Of a stretch of 64,000 bases of DNA, positions 11,850 to 24,461 are shown one piece after another. Position numbers and translations under genes: made by a program. This DNA is from Bacteroides sp. CAG:1060_57_27. GTDB taxonomy: Bacteria; Bacteroidota; Bacteroidia; Bacteroidales; UBA932. The notes under the pieces were generated by a model, which saw only the letters and a list, made by a program, of their open reading frames with translations, ran no database searches and was not told the DNA's origin. The stretch spans positions 1 through 64,000 of the forward strand of contig MNQT01000011.1 in NCBI GenBank assembly GCA_001915575.1, written 5' to 3'. How positions within the stretch are numbered: position 1 is the stretch's first letter; every line of letters begins with the position of its first letter.

Positions 11850-11877
11850 CGCTTTTAACTGATTCAACTGTATCGAT

Positions 11878-13464
11878 ATGAAAATTGCACAGTTCTTCCT
11901 TCCCGTGCTGGCGCTTGCCTGCCTCGCTTCGTGCGGACAGAAGCCGGCGGGAAGCCAGGTCGCTGTGAACCCGCTGACCTACACCGACATTCCCGACAAC
12001 GACGTGATACGCGTCGGCGACGACTACTACATGGTGAGCACCACTATGTACTACTGCCCCGGTGCTCCGATCATGCACTCGAAGGATCTCGTGCACTGGC
12101 GGATAGTCAACTATGTGTACGATGTCCTCGAGGACGACGATGTCTACAACCTGCGTAACGGGAAGAACGCCTACGGCAAGGGCCAGTGGGCGACGTCCCT
12201 CAGGTACGAGAACGGACTGTACTATGCGCTGTTCATCGCGAACGACCAGCGCAAGACATATGTCTATACCACTGACGACATAGAGAACGGAACATGGACG
12301 AGAAATGTCATCGACAGGCCCATGCACGACGCCTCGATGCTCTTCGACGACGACGGACGCCTGTACCTCGTGTGGGGTAACGGCGAACTCTATATCACCG
12401 AGCTCGAACCCGACGCCTCTGCGATAAAGGAAGGCGGCGTCGACACCATGCTCATAAGTTCTCCCCGCGAGGGCTTCGGACTGCGAGCCGAGGGTGCGCA
12501 TGTATACCATATAGGTGACTACTATTATGTGCTGGAGATAGACTGGCCGGCCGGCGGCGTGCGCCGCGAGACCTGCTGGAGAAGCAAGGAACTGCTCGGC
12601 GAATATGAGAGCAAGGTGGTGCTCGAGGGTGCTTTCGACGGCCGCTCCGACGGAGTCGCCCAGGGAGCGATAGTCGACACGCAGTACGGCGACTGGTATG
12701 CCATAATGTTCCAGGACCACGGTGCCGTGGGTCGCATCCCCACGATCCAGCCTGTCGAGTGGGTCGACGGATGGCCTGTAATGGGCGACAATACCGTTCC
12801 TATGAAGGAGGTGACCGTGAACCTGCCTGCATACGGCGAGGACTATGTATGGGCGAGCGATGAATTCGACTCCGGCGAGCTCGCGCTCGTATGGCAGTGG
12901 AACCACAAGCCCGTGGACTCCCGCTGGTCCCTCACCGAGAGGCCGGGCTGGATGCGCCTGCACGCCGGAGATGCCGTGGAAGGGCTTGCCCAGGCACGCA
13001 ACACCCTTACCCAGAGGACGGTGGGGCCCGAGAGCTCGGTGGTCGTGAAGCTTGACGCATCTTCGCTCAAGCCCGGCGACAGGGCCGGTATCTGCGCCTT
13101 CCAGAGCACGAACTGCTGCATAGGAGTCGAATACGGCCCCGACGGCAAGCATATAGTGCTCCGCGAGAACAGCCGCAACGCGAAGGATGTGGAGAAGGCC
13201 AGGCTTCCGCTCGAAAACGATACGGTGTGGCTCAGGATAGACTACTGCTTCACCCCTTCCGAGGGCGATCTGACGGAACCGGACACCGCCACGGTCTACA
13301 CTTCCTATGACGGGCAGGACTGGCAGTCGTACGACTACTCCCTGAAGATGCGTTTCACGCTCGACTATTTCACCGGCTACAGGACCGGCCTGTACTGCTA
13401 CTCTACGGGAGGCGACGGCGGATATGCCGACTTCGACTTCTTCCGCCAGAGCGTAACGGACTGA
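11878..13464 (+). CDS. GH43 (subfamily 12-like) glycoside hydrolase lipoprotein
   Basis: This 528-residue lipoprotein (lipobox LASC) has GH43 residues Asp40 (IPDNDVIRVGDDYYM), Asp151 (HDASMLF) and Glu205 (AEGAHVY), then a beta-sandwich from about residue 320. It is related to the preceding GH43 gene but lacks the leading DPS of that motif, reading PDND instead. It also has a strongly acidic insert after the substrate-facing HSKDLVHW segment. Likely substrates are xylo- or arabinoxylo-oligosaccharides, and the specificity cannot be read from sequence. It sits 28 bases downstream of the previous gene. Confidence 0.87.
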   Translation: MKIAQFFLPVLALACLASCGQKPAGSQVAVNPLTYTDIPDNDVIRVGDDYYMVSTTMYYCPGAPIMHSKDLVHWRIVNYVYDVLEDDDVYNLRNGKNAYGKGQWATSLRYENGLYYALFIANDQRKTYVYTTDDIENGTWTRNVIDRPMHDASMLFDDDGRLYLVWGNGELYITELEPDASAIKEGGVDTMLISSPREGFGLRAEGAHVYHIGDYYYVLEIDWPAGGVRRETCWRSKELLGEYESKVVLEGAFDGRSDGVAQGAIVDTQYGDWYAIMFQDHGAVGRIPTIQPVEWVDGWPVMGDNTVPMKEVTVNLPAYGEDYVWASDEFDSGELALVWQWNHKPVDSRWSLTERPGWMRLHAGDAVEGLAQARNTLTQRTVGPESSVVVKLDASSLKPGDRAGICAFQSTNCCIGVEYGPDGKHIVLRENSRNAKDVEKARLPLENDTVWLRIDYCFTPSEGDLTEPDTATVYTSYDGQDWQSYDYSLKMRFTLDYFTGYRTGLYCYSTGGDGGYADFDFFRQSVTD

Positions 13465-13498
13465 TAAGGTTAACCGCAATACCCAAAATAAAAAAGTT

Positions 13499-16060
13499 AT
13501 GAACTACAGATTGATGACACTTGCCGTGACGGCGGGCCTGCTTCTATGCGGCAGCCTTCCGGCGCAGAGCCTCAGGCTCAACGAGAGTGAGTATTTCGAG
13601 ACGCGGGGCGTCAACGTCCTCGTCTACAGTAACAACTATGCCGGTATCTTCGCCGACGAGAAGAAGGCCGGAGTCGAACTCATCCTGCGCGGAGAGAGGG
13701 TCGCCACGGGCGGCGGCATCAGGCTTACCGACACGCCCGAGCAGTGGGATATCTATCCCGAGGTGGTGAGCCGCAGCGTGAACCCCTCCGACCAGACGAT
13801 AAGCGTGGTGCTGCGCTACCCCCAATATGACTTCAGCTCTACGCTCGAGGTGAGGCCCGAGGGTGCGGGCTGCGTGCTCAGCGTATCGCTCGACAAGCCG
13901 ATGCCCGAGTTCCTCGTGGGCAAGGCCGGACTCAACCTCGAGTTCTTCCCTCCCAGCTACTTCGGCAAGAACTACATGATGGACGGCGCACCCGAGATCC
14001 TTCCCCGCTATCCCGCCAGCGAGACACGCATGCGTCCCAATTCGGAGAGGGTTCCCCAGTTCTACGGGCTGTCCACCTTCGACGACAGGGGACGTGACGA
14101 GTTCATCGACCCCATGCCTCTCTCTACCGGCCATAAGCTTGTCCTGGCTCCCGAGGACGAGTCCAGGCGCGTGCTCATATCTTCCGACAGCGAACTGAAC
14201 CTGTTCGACGGCCGTGTGCTCGCGCAGAACGGTACCTTCGTGGTGAGGAGCTTCCTGCCCGCGGACAAGACCGGAAAGGTGCTCGAGTGGTATGTCGAGG
14301 CTTCGTACGACCCCGAGTGGGTGAGGGAGCCCAACGTGGGCTTCTCGCAGATAGGCTACACCCCCGCCCAGAAGAAGGTGGCCGTGGTGGAGCTCGACCG
14401 CAACGACACTCCCGAGAAGACTGCCGGAATCTTCAGGGTCGACGATTCCGGAAACAGCATCAAGGTCATGGACGCTCCGGTGAAGGAGTGGGGCGTGTTC
14501 TACGGACGCTACAACTATGCGACAGTTGACTTCACCGCTGTCGACCAGCCCGGCGTGTACTACATCTGCTACGGCGACGTGAAGACCAACAGCTTCCCCA
14601 TCAGCGCCGATGTATACGAAGGCAAGTGGAACACCACTATGGACGTGTGGCTGCCTGTACAGATGGACCACATGGAGGTGAACGAGGGCTACCGCACATG
14701 GCATGGAAATTCCCACAAGGACGACGCCCTCATGGCCCCGCTGAACTACCAGCAGTTCGACGGCTATACCCAGGGTCCCGTCACCAATACGAGATATGCC
14801 CCTCTCGAGCATATTCCCGGACTTGCGGTCGGAGGGTGGTATGACGCCGGCGACTTCGACATCCAGGGAGGTACCGTGGTCGGCATGACCGCCGACCTGA
14901 GCACGCTCTGGGAGACTTTCGCGCCCGACCGTGACCAGACCTATATCGACCAGCAGACCCAGTTCGTCGACATCCACCGTCCCGACGGCACTCCCGACGT
15001 GATCCAGCAGATACTGCACGGCGCGCTCAACGTGAACGCCCAGGTGGAGAACATAGGCTTCGTATGCCAGGGAATAGTCCAGGGCAACCTCTACCAGTAC
15101 CACCACCTCGGCGACGGTTCCACTATTACCGACAACTATATCTACAATCCCGACATGAAGCCCTACGAGAATGACGGAAAGTATTCCGGCACCCGTGACG
15201 ACAGGCTCGTGTTCACGACCAACTTCTCTCCTGCCGGCACCATGCCTACAGTGGCTGCGCTCGCCGCCGCCTACAGGACCCTCAAGGACTATTATCCCGA
15301 GGAGGCGCAGAGGAGCCTTGACAATGCCCTGATGCTGTGGAACAAATACAGCAAGGACGCCGCTCCCTCCGGCGACAGACGCGGAGGCCGTTACGGCGAC
15401 TCCCGCTCGCGTGCCGCGATGCAGCTGTGGATCTCCACAGGCGACGAGGTATATAAGGAGTACTTCATGGATGCCGTAGAGTCAGACCTCGACGCGGCGA
15501 TCAAGGCTGTAGGAAGCGCCGAGCCCGCCAGGGTGAACCTCTCTTCTGCGCTGACCCTGTATCCCTATATGGATAACGCTTTCCGCGAGAAGGTGCGCAA
15601 GGCCGTTCCCGCGTATGTTGAGTATGCCGAGAGCGTGGCCGCTGGCACGCCTTACGGAGTGCCTGTCAGCGGAAGCGGCTGGGGCGGCAACGAGGGCGTC
15701 ATCTCATGGGCGTACAACAACTACCTCGTATGGCAGTACTTCCCCGACATGATAGATCCCGACTTCGTACTCAGGGGACTGAACTACCTCTACGGCTGCC
15801 ACCCTTATTCCAATGTATCGTTCGTCAACTCGGTCGGCGTCAATACCAAGAAGGTCGCATACGGCAACAACAGGGCGGACTACACGGTCATCCCCGGAGG
15901 CATAGTGCCCGGACTGCTGCTGCTCGCTCCTGACTTCATGGAGAACAAGGACGACTATCCTTTCCACTGGGGAGAGAACGAGTGCTGTACGAGGACGGTG
16001 CCCGGCTATGTGATGCTGTCTATCGCCTGCGAGAAAGTGGTGGAGTCTCTTAACAAGTAG
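13499..16060 (+). CDS. GH9-family glycoside hydrolase with large N-terminal extension
   Basis: This 853-residue exported protein (signal peptide ending LPAQ) ends in an (alpha/alpha)6 GH9 catalytic domain. That domain has GGWYDAGDFD (Asp449 and Asp452 as the nucleophile/base pair), the substrate-lining GCHPYSNVSFVNSVG and FHWGENECC (proton donor probably Glu826 or Glu828). An Ig-like CelD-type domain precedes it (about 280-375, from VGFSQIGYTPAQKKVAVV). Residues 20-275 form an additional beta-rich module I do not recognise. GH9 enzymes are usually endo- or exo-beta-1,4-glucanases, so its place at the end of a xylan operon suggests action on xyloglucan, mixed-linkage glucan or cellulose-bound xylan. 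Confidence 0.82.
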   Translation: MNYRLMTLAVTAGLLLCGSLPAQSLRLNESEYFETRGVNVLVYSNNYAGIFADEKKAGVELILRGERVATGGGIRLTDTPEQWDIYPEVVSRSVNPSDQTISVVLRYPQYDFSSTLEVRPEGAGCVLSVSLDKPMPEFLVGKAGLNLEFFPPSYFGKNYMMDGAPEILPRYPASETRMRPNSERVPQFYGLSTFDDRGRDEFIDPMPLSTGHKLVLAPEDESRRVLISSDSELNLFDGRVLAQNGTFVVRSFLPADKTGKVLEWYVEASYDPEWVREPNVGFSQIGYTPAQKKVAVVELDRNDTPEKTAGIFRVDDSGNSIKVMDAPVKEWGVFYGRYNYATVDFTAVDQPGVYYICYGDVKTNSFPISADVYEGKWNTTMDVWLPVQMDHMEVNEGYRTWHGNSHKDDALMAPLNYQQFDGYTQGPVTNTRYAPLEHIPGLAVGGWYDAGDFDIQGGTVVGMTADLSTLWETFAPDRDQTYIDQQTQFVDIHRPDGTPDVIQQILHGALNVNAQVENIGFVCQGIVQGNLYQYHHLGDGSTITDNYIYNPDMKPYENDGKYSGTRDDRLVFTTNFSPAGTMPTVAALAAAYRTLKDYYPEEAQRSLDNALMLWNKYSKDAAPSGDRRGGRYGDSRSRAAMQLWISTGDEVYKEYFMDAVESDLDAAIKAVGSAEPARVNLSSALTLYPYMDNAFREKVRKAVPAYVEYAESVAAGTPYGVPVSGSGWGGNEGVISWAYNNYLVWQYFPDMIDPDFVLRGLNYLYGCHPYSNVSFVNSVGVNTKKVAYGNNRADYTVIPGGIVPGLLLLAPDFMENKDDYPFHWGENECCTRTVPGYVMLSIACEKVVESLNK

Positions 16061-16090
16061 GAGGGATGAAAACACGCGGGAAATCGCGCT

Positions 16091-16164
16091 TGGAGCAGGA
16101 TAAGGGAGTCGAACCCTCCTCCTTGGCTTGGGAAGCCAATGCACTACCGATGTGCTAATCCTGC
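16091..16164 (-). tRNA. tRNA-Gly(CCC)
   Basis: The reverse strand folds into a complete cloverleaf. The acceptor stem is GCAGGAT/ATCCTGC, the D arm GCAC...GTGC, the anticodon stem TTGGC/GCCAA, the loop TTCCCAA with anticodon CCC (16130-16132), the variable loop GGAG and the T arm GAGGG-TTCGACT-CCCTT. The discriminator is T with an encoded CCA. It reads GGG glycine codons. It lies between the GH9 and xylB genes but on the opposite strand, with its own -7 element at 16187-16194. Confidence 0.95.
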
Positions 16165-16186
16165 AATAAATCTCAACGATTTTCTG

Positions 16187-16194
16187 CAAATATA
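16187..16194 (-). promoter_or_regulatory. -7 element for tRNA-Gly
   Basis: CAAATATA on the plus strand reads TATATTTG on the minus strand, a perfect TAnnTTTG box 23 bases upstream of the mature tRNA 5' end. It is back to back with the xylB promoter. Confidence 0.55.
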
Positions 16195-16206
16195 GGATTT
16201 TTTTAT

Positions 16207-16214
16207 TAATTTTG
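16207..16214 (+). promoter_or_regulatory. -7 element for xylBAE
   Basis: TAATTTTG matches TAnnTTTG and lies 22 bases before the xylB ATG. It overlaps an in-frame TTG at 16212, which argues that the TTG is promoter and not the start codon. The -33 region is weak (CTG), as expected of a regulated promoter. Confidence 0.5.
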
Positions 16215-16235
16215 GAAGCTAAACCACAATTTGAG

Positions 16236-17720
16236 ATGTATTCACTTGGAATTGATGTCGGATCTTCTTCCGTAAAAGTCTCGCTGCTTGACATAGAAAG
16301 CGGCAAGTGCGTTTGTTCATCCACCAATCCTAAAGTAGAGGCTCCCATAATAGCGGAGCAGAAGGGCTGGGCCGAGCAGGATCCCCAGTCGTGGTGGAAC
16401 TATCTCTGTGACGGAGTCACGCAGATGGCGGCCACCCATGACATGTCGAAGGTAGCTTCCATAGGCATATCCTATCAGATGCACGGCCTCGTAGCCGTAG
16501 ACAAGGACTGCAAGCCCGTGAGGAACTCCATAATATGGTGCGATTCCCGTGCCGTGGGCATCGGTGCCGAGGCTCTCGAGGGTATAGGCTACGAGAAGTG
16601 CATGTCGCATCTGCTCAACTCTCCCGGCAACTTCACCGCCTCCAAACTCGCATGGGTGAAGAGGAACGAGCCCGAGGTGTATGAAAAGATCTGGAAGTTC
16701 ATGCTTCCCGGAGACTATATAGCATACCTGCTCACCTCGGAGGTCACGACCACCGCGACCGGCCTTTCGGAGGGTATACTCTGGGATTTCAAGAATAACT
16801 CCAGGGCCGATTTCGTGGCCAACTACTACGGCATAGGCAAGGACAAGTTCCCGACCGTCGTGCCGGCGCTCGGCGTGCAGGCTCGCACTACCGCGGGCGT
16901 GGCTTCGTTGCTCGGCATTCCCGAGGGCACGCCGGTGTCGTACCGTGCGGGAGACCAGCCCAACAACGCCTTCTCGCTCGACGTGCTCAATCCCGGCGAG
17001 ATTGCGGCTACTGGCGGAACCAGCGGTGTCGTATACGGCGTCACTGACGTTCCCAAGGCCGACCCCCAGTCGAGGGTCAACACCTTCCTGCATGTGACCG
17101 ACTCTCCCGAGCCGAGGATGGGCGTGCTGCTCTGTATCAACGGTACCGGCATCATGAACTCCTGGACGCACAAGAACGTAGCTCCCGAGCTGTCTTATCC
17201 CGAGATGAACGAGCTCGCGGCCACGGCTCCCGTCGGAGCTGACGGCCTCTTCGTGCTGCCCTTCGGAAACGGTGCCGAGCGTGTGCTCGCAAACCGCAAC
17301 GTAGGCGCGAAACTTGCAGGCATAGACCTCGTGCGTCACGGCAAGGCCCATATCCTGCGTGCCGTACAGGAGGGAATAGCGTTCTCCTTCCGTTACGGCA
17401 TCGACATAATGAAGGATCTCGGACTTCATCCCAACGTAATCCGTGCCGGAAAGGCGAACATGTTCCTCAGCCCGCTGTTCCGCAGCACGCTGGCGACGCT
17501 CGGCGGAGCCCGCATAGAGCTGTTCGACACCGACGGCTCTCTCGGCGCAGCCAGGGGAGCTGCCCTCGGCGCAGGAATATACAGGTCGGCCGACGAGGCG
17601 TTCTCTACGCTCGAGAGGCTCGATGTCATAGAGCCCGTGCGCGAGTGGAAGGAACCTCTCGATGAGGCCTACGCACGCTGGAAGAAAGAAGTCGAGCTTG
17701 CGCTTGCGAACAACGGATAG
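16236..17720 (+). CDS. xylB: Xylulokinase
   Basis: This 494-residue FGGY-family kinase phosphorylates D-xylulose to xylulose 5-phosphate. It shows the N-terminal ATP-binding GIDVGSSSVKVSL motif, the substrate loop YQMHGLV, the catalytic base in AGDQPNN (Asp240, equivalent to Asp233 of E. coli XylB) and the C-terminal GSLGAARGAALGAG segment. The reading frame extends upstream to a TTG at 16212, but that codon is part of the promoter, so the ATG at 16236 is chosen. It is the first gene of xylB-xylA-xylE and supplies the step after isomerisation. Confidence 0.93.
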   Translation: MYSLGIDVGSSSVKVSLLDIESGKCVCSSTNPKVEAPIIAEQKGWAEQDPQSWWNYLCDGVTQMAATHDMSKVASIGISYQMHGLVAVDKDCKPVRNSIIWCDSRAVGIGAEALEGIGYEKCMSHLLNSPGNFTASKLAWVKRNEPEVYEKIWKFMLPGDYIAYLLTSEVTTTATGLSEGILWDFKNNSRADFVANYYGIGKDKFPTVVPALGVQARTTAGVASLLGIPEGTPVSYRAGDQPNNAFSLDVLNPGEIAATGGTSGVVYGVTDVPKADPQSRVNTFLHVTDSPEPRMGVLLCINGTGIMNSWTHKNVAPELSYPEMNELAATAPVGADGLFVLPFGNGAERVLANRNVGAKLAGIDLVRHGKAHILRAVQEGIAFSFRYGIDIMKDLGLHPNVIRAGKANMFLSPLFRSTLATLGGARIELFDTDGSLGAARGAALGAGIYRSADEAFSTLERLDVIEPVREWKEPLDEAYARWKKEVELALANNG

Positions 17721-17755
17721 TGACAAATATTAACCAATACTAATTTTTAAAAACA

Positions 17756-19069
17756 ATGGCAAACAAAGAGTACTTCCCTAATCTGGGAAAAATTCCTTTC
17801 GAAGGTAAGGATTCAAAGAACCCTCTTGCATTTCATTACTATAACCCCGAGCAGGTCGTAGCCGGCAAGAAGATGAAGGACTGGCTGAAGTTCTCCCTGG
17901 CATGGTGGCACACCCTCTGCGCCGAGGGCGGCGACCAGTTCGGCGGCGGCACCAAGACCTTCCCCTGGAACGAGGGCGCTACCGCTCTCGAGAGGGCCAA
18001 GAACAAGATGGACGCAGGCTTCGAGATCATGCAGAAGATCGGTCTCGAGTACTACTGCTTCCATGATGTAGACCTTATCGACGAGGCCGCCACTCCCGAG
18101 GAGTACGAGGCCAACATGAAGGCTATCGTAGAGTACGCGAAGCAGAAGCAGGCCGAGACCGGTATCAAGCTCCTGTGGGGTACTGCAAACGTATTCGGCC
18201 ACAAGCGCTACATGAACGGCGCTTCCACCAACCCCGACTTCGACGTCGCAGCACGCGCGATGCTCCAGATCAAGACCGCTATCGACGCCACTATCGAGCT
18301 CGGCGGACAGTGCTATGTGTTCTGGGGAGGCCGCGAGGGCTACATGAGCCTGCTGAACACCGACATGAAGCGTGAGAAGGAGCATATGGCCACGATGCTC
18401 AAGATGGCGCGCGACTATGCACGCTCGAAGGGATTCAAGGGTACCTTCCTCATCGAGCCCAAGCCCATGGAGCCTACCAAGCACCAGTACGACGTAGACA
18501 CCGAGACCGTTATCGGATTCCTCCGCGCACACGGACTCGACAAGGACTTCAAGGTCAACATCGAGGTCAACCACGCCACCCTCGCCGGCCACACCTTCGA
18601 GCATGAGCTCCAGTGCGCCGTCGACGCAGGCATGCTCGGCTCTATCGACGCCAACCGCGGCGACTACCAGAACGGCTGGGATACCGACCAGTTCCCTATC
18701 GACATCTACGAGCTCACCCAGGCCATGATGGTCATCGTAAAGAACGGCGGACTTGTCGGAGGCTCCAACTTCGACGCCAAGACCCGCCGCAACTCTACCG
18801 ACCTCGAGGACATCTTCATCGCGCATATCTCCGGAATGGATGTTATGGCGCGCGCGCTGCTCAACGCAGTCGAGATCCTCGAGAAGTCTCCCATCCCCGC
18901 CATGCTCAAGGAGCGCTACGCTTCCTATGACTCAGGCATAGGCAAGGACTTCGAGGACGGCAAGCTCACTCTCGAGCAGGTTGCGGACTACGCCAGGAAG
19001 AACGGCGAGCCCAAGCAGACCAGCGGCAAGCAGGAGCTCTACGAGGCTATCGTCAACATGTACGTCTAA
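17756..19069 (+). CDS. xylA: Xylose isomerase
   Basis: This 437-residue cytoplasmic enzyme converts D-xylose to D-xylulose using two divalent metal ions. It is the class II type found in Bacteroides. Visible features are the FPWNEG start of the barrel, catalytic His103 in YCFHDVDL, the metal-binding segments [29 protein letters not shown] and [17 protein letters not shown], and the NFDAKTRR region. Length is standard for the class. It is 35 bases after xylB and 12 before the symporter gene, which indicates co-transcription. Codon use is highly biased, consistent with high expression. Confidence 0.97.
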   Translation: MANKEYFPNLGKIPFEGKDSKNPLAFHYYNPEQVVAGKKMKDWLKFSLAWWHTLCAEGGDQFGGGTKTFPWNEGATALERAKNKMDAGFEIMQKIGLEYYCFHDVDLIDEAATPEEYEANMKAIVEYAKQKQAETGIKLLWGTANVFGHKRYMNGASTNPDFDVAARAMLQIKTAIDATIELGGQCYVFWGGREGYMSLLNTDMKREKEHMATMLKMARDYARSKGFKGTFLIEPKPMEPTKHQYDVDTETVIGFLRAHGLDKDFKVNIEVNHATLAGHTFEHELQCAVDAGMLGSIDANRGDYQNGWDTDQFPIDIYELTQAMMVIVKNGGLVGGSNFDAKTRRNSTDLEDIFIAHISGMDVMARALLNAVEILEKSPIPAMLKERYASYDSGIGKDFEDGKLTLEQVADYARKNGEPKQTSGKQELYEAIVNMYV

Positions 19070-19081
19070 CAGTCTTCCGGG

Positions 19082-20548
19082 ATGCAGGATAAGGGTTCGA
19101 AAACCTATTTGTTCGGCATAGTCCTGGTTGCTGTGCTCGGCGGTCTGCTCTTCGGGTACGATACCGCCGTCATATCAGGTGCTGAGCGGGGTCTTCAGGC
19201 ATTCTTTATGGGTGCCGAAGACTTCGTCTACACCGATTTCCTCCACGGGATAACGTCTTCCAGCGCCCTGCTCGGATGCATCATAGGCAGCGCGATATCC
19301 GGTCTCATGGCCGGAAGGCTCGGCCGCAAGCGGAGCCTTTTCGTCGCCGGCGTATGCTTCTTCCTCAGCGCCGCAGGTTCGTATTATCCCGAATTCCTGT
19401 TCTTCCCCAAGGGTGAGCCCTCGTTCCCCCTGTGGTGGGCGTTCAACTTCTACCGCGTGCTCGGCGGCGTAGGCGTGGGTCTTGCATCCGCGATATGCCC
19501 CATGTACATCGCAGAGGTAGCTCCTGCCGAGAAGAGAGGCTCGCTCGTGTCGTGGAACCAGTTCGCCATAATCTTCGGCCAGCTCGTGGTCTATTTCGTG
19601 AACTTCATGATTCTCGGCGACCACATCGCTCCCAAGATGGAATCCCTTGCCGAGGGTATCAACCGCATTGTCAATGCCGATGCCCTTATGCAGGACGGCA
19701 ACTGGAGCGTCACGACCGGCTGGAGGCTGATGTTCGGCTCCGAGTGCGTGCCGGCCGCCCTCTTCACCATACTTATCCTCCTCGTGCCCGAGACGCCCCG
19801 CTATCTTGCCATGACCGGCAAGGACGATAGGGCGCTTGCGGTGCTTGCGAAGATCAACGGCGAGAGCAAGGCGCGCGAGACGCTCGCGGAGATAAAGAAC
19901 ACCGTCACCGAGAAGAAGGAGAAGCTTCTCGCCTACGGCTTCCTCGTGATATTCATCGGAATCATGCTCAGCGTGTTCCAGCAGATCGTCGGCATCAACG
20001 CCGTGCTGTACTATGCGCCGCGCATATTCGAGTCAATGGGCATGGGCAATCCCATGACCCAGACCGTGCTGATGGGTATCGTCAACATCACCTTCACGCT
20101 CGTCGCGATTTTCACCGTGGAGAAGCTCGGCAGGAAACCCCTCCTTGTCACCGGTTCTCTCGGAATGGCGCTCGGTGCGCTCGGAGTGCTGCTTTCGGCG
20201 GCCCTTCCTTCGATGCCCGGCGCTGTCGGCGTAGTCAGCATCATGGTTTACTCGGCTTCGTTCATGTTCAGCTGGGGGCCTATCTGCTGGGTGCTCATAT
20301 CCGAGATTTTCCCGAATACGATCAGGGGTGCCGCAGTGGCTATCGCCGTGGCATTCCAATGGATATCCAATTTCGTCGTTAGCTCTACCTTTGTTCCGCT
20401 CTACAACTGGAGCCCGTCATTCACCTACGGAATGTACTGTCTGTTCTGTCTGCTGGCGGCCCTCTTCGTATGGAAGATGGTTCCCGAGACGAAGGGCAAG
20501 ACCCTGGAGGACATGACCGCTCTCTGGAGGGCGCGCAGCAAGAAGTAG
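19082..20548 (+). CDS. xylE: MFS sugar symporter, probable D-xylose:H+ symporter
   Basis: This 488-residue inner-membrane transporter of the sugar-porter branch of the major facilitator superfamily has about twelve membrane helices. Signature motifs are GGLLFGYDTAVISGA in helix 1, GRLGRKRS after helix 2, VGLASAICPMYIAEVAPAEKRGSLVS, PETPRYL after helix 6, QQIVGINAVLYYAPRIFE, and VPETKGKTLED at the end. The first extracellular region and the loop near 190-215 are extended, as in XylE of Bacteroidales. Co-transcription with xylBA makes xylose the likely substrate. The terminator follows closely. Confidence 0.9.
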   Translation: MQDKGSKTYLFGIVLVAVLGGLLFGYDTAVISGAERGLQAFFMGAEDFVYTDFLHGITSSSALLGCIIGSAISGLMAGRLGRKRSLFVAGVCFFLSAAGSYYPEFLFFPKGEPSFPLWWAFNFYRVLGGVGVGLASAICPMYIAEVAPAEKRGSLVSWNQFAIIFGQLVVYFVNFMILGDHIAPKMESLAEGINRIVNADALMQDGNWSVTTGWRLMFGSECVPAALFTILILLVPETPRYLAMTGKDDRALAVLAKINGESKARETLAEIKNTVTEKKEKLLAYGFLVIFIGIMLSVFQQIVGINAVLYYAPRIFESMGMGNPMTQTVLMGIVNITFTLVAIFTVEKLGRKPLLVTGSLGMALGALGVLLSAALPSMPGAVGVVSIMVYSASFMFSWGPICWVLISEIFPNTIRGAAVAIAVAFQWISNFVVSSTFVPLYNWSPSFTYGMYCLFCLLAALFVWKMVPETKGKTLEDMTALWRARSKK

Positions 20549-20580
20549 AGTACAGCGTTAGTTGGTTCGGTATTACCGGG

Positions 20581-20614
20581 AACCCGCAAGGCTTATGCCC
20601 TGCGGGTTCTTTTG
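20581..20614 (+). terminator. Terminator after xylBAE
   Basis: The stem AACCCGCA with TGCGGGTT, extended inside by GGC/GCC pairing, is followed by CTTTTG. It lies 33 bases after the symporter stop codon. Just beyond, TGACATGATGTCA (20615-20627) is an odd-centred palindrome upstream of the secA promoter. Confidence 0.8.
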
Positions 20615-20666
20615 TGACATGATGTCATGCGGTGCTTCCCGCGGTATGGTTTTCGCAGTGCGGGCG

Positions 20667-20697
20667 TTGCGAGGTACGACAAATATTCGTATCTTTG
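20667..20697 (+). promoter_or_regulatory. secA promoter
   Basis: TTG at 20667-20669, a 20-base spacer and TATCTTTG at 20690-20697 match the Bacteroidota consensus. The secA ATG lies 25 bases downstream of the -7 element. Confidence 0.65.
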
Positions 20698-20721
20698 TAA
20701 GATGTTAAAAATGCAGTAAAA

Positions 20722-24003
<3,282 letters not shown>

Positions 24004-24014
24004 ACAATACTGCG

Positions 24015-24461
24015 ATGAAAGTACAGAAGAACACGGACTATGTTTCCAACGCGAACGACGTTACGCGTATTTCTGCAGGCGTCCGCCTGGAAGGCCGGCT
24101 TGTGTCTGCCGGTGATGTCAGGGTCGACGGAGATGTCGACGGGATACTCTATTCCGGGAGCCGCATAGTCGTCGGCGAGGGTGCCGGCATATCGGGAAGC
24201 ATATACTGCACGAACCTCGACCTCCTCGGCAAGATGAAGGGCGATATGTTCGTCAAGGACGTGCTCTCGCTCAAGAGCTCGGCCGTGGTGGACGGCAACA
24301 TACGCGCCAGCAAGATCCAGGTGGAGATAGGGGCGCAGATCAACGGTACGTGCAGGATGATAGACGCGCAGGAGTACGAGAAGTTCTCGTCCGAGGCGGT
24401 GCGCGACACTCCCGCAGGCAAGGCGGACAAGCCCGCCAAGGCTTCAGACGCTGCCGCCTAA
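24015..24461 (+). CDS. Bactofilin (polymer-forming cytoskeletal protein)
   Basis: This 148-residue protein is built on a right-handed beta-helix of repeated strands (GVRLEGRLVSAGDVRVDGDVDG, then GEGAGISGSIYC and later turns), about residues 18-120, flanked by a short polar N-terminus and an Ala/Lys-rich C-terminal tail. Bactofilins self-assemble into nucleotide-free filaments on the membrane and scaffold cell-shape or envelope enzymes. It is probably co-transcribed with secA. Its last four bases overlap the end of the convergent yicC gene. Confidence 0.9.
   Translation: MKVQKNTDYVSNANDVTRISAGVRLEGRLVSAGDVRVDGDVDGILYSGSRIVVGEGAGISGSIYCTNLDLLGKMKGDMFVKDVLSLKSSAVVDGNIRASKIQVEIGAQINGTCRMIDAQEYEKFSSEAVRDTPAGKADKPAKASDAAA

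Noticed and set aside
11824..13479. 551-codon open frame opposite a GH43 gene
   Set aside because: Antisense shadow; the plus-strand frame has a signal peptide and the GH43 catalytic residues.
16061..16090. Terminator after the GH9 gene
   Set aside because: Only a weak CGCG-type pairing is present, with no T tract before the tRNA.
16212..16235. TTG start for xylB
   Set aside because: The TTG is the end of a TAATTTTG -7 box; the ATG at 16236 begins the conserved N-terminus. The same reasoning rejects the TTG starts at 27966 and 58647.
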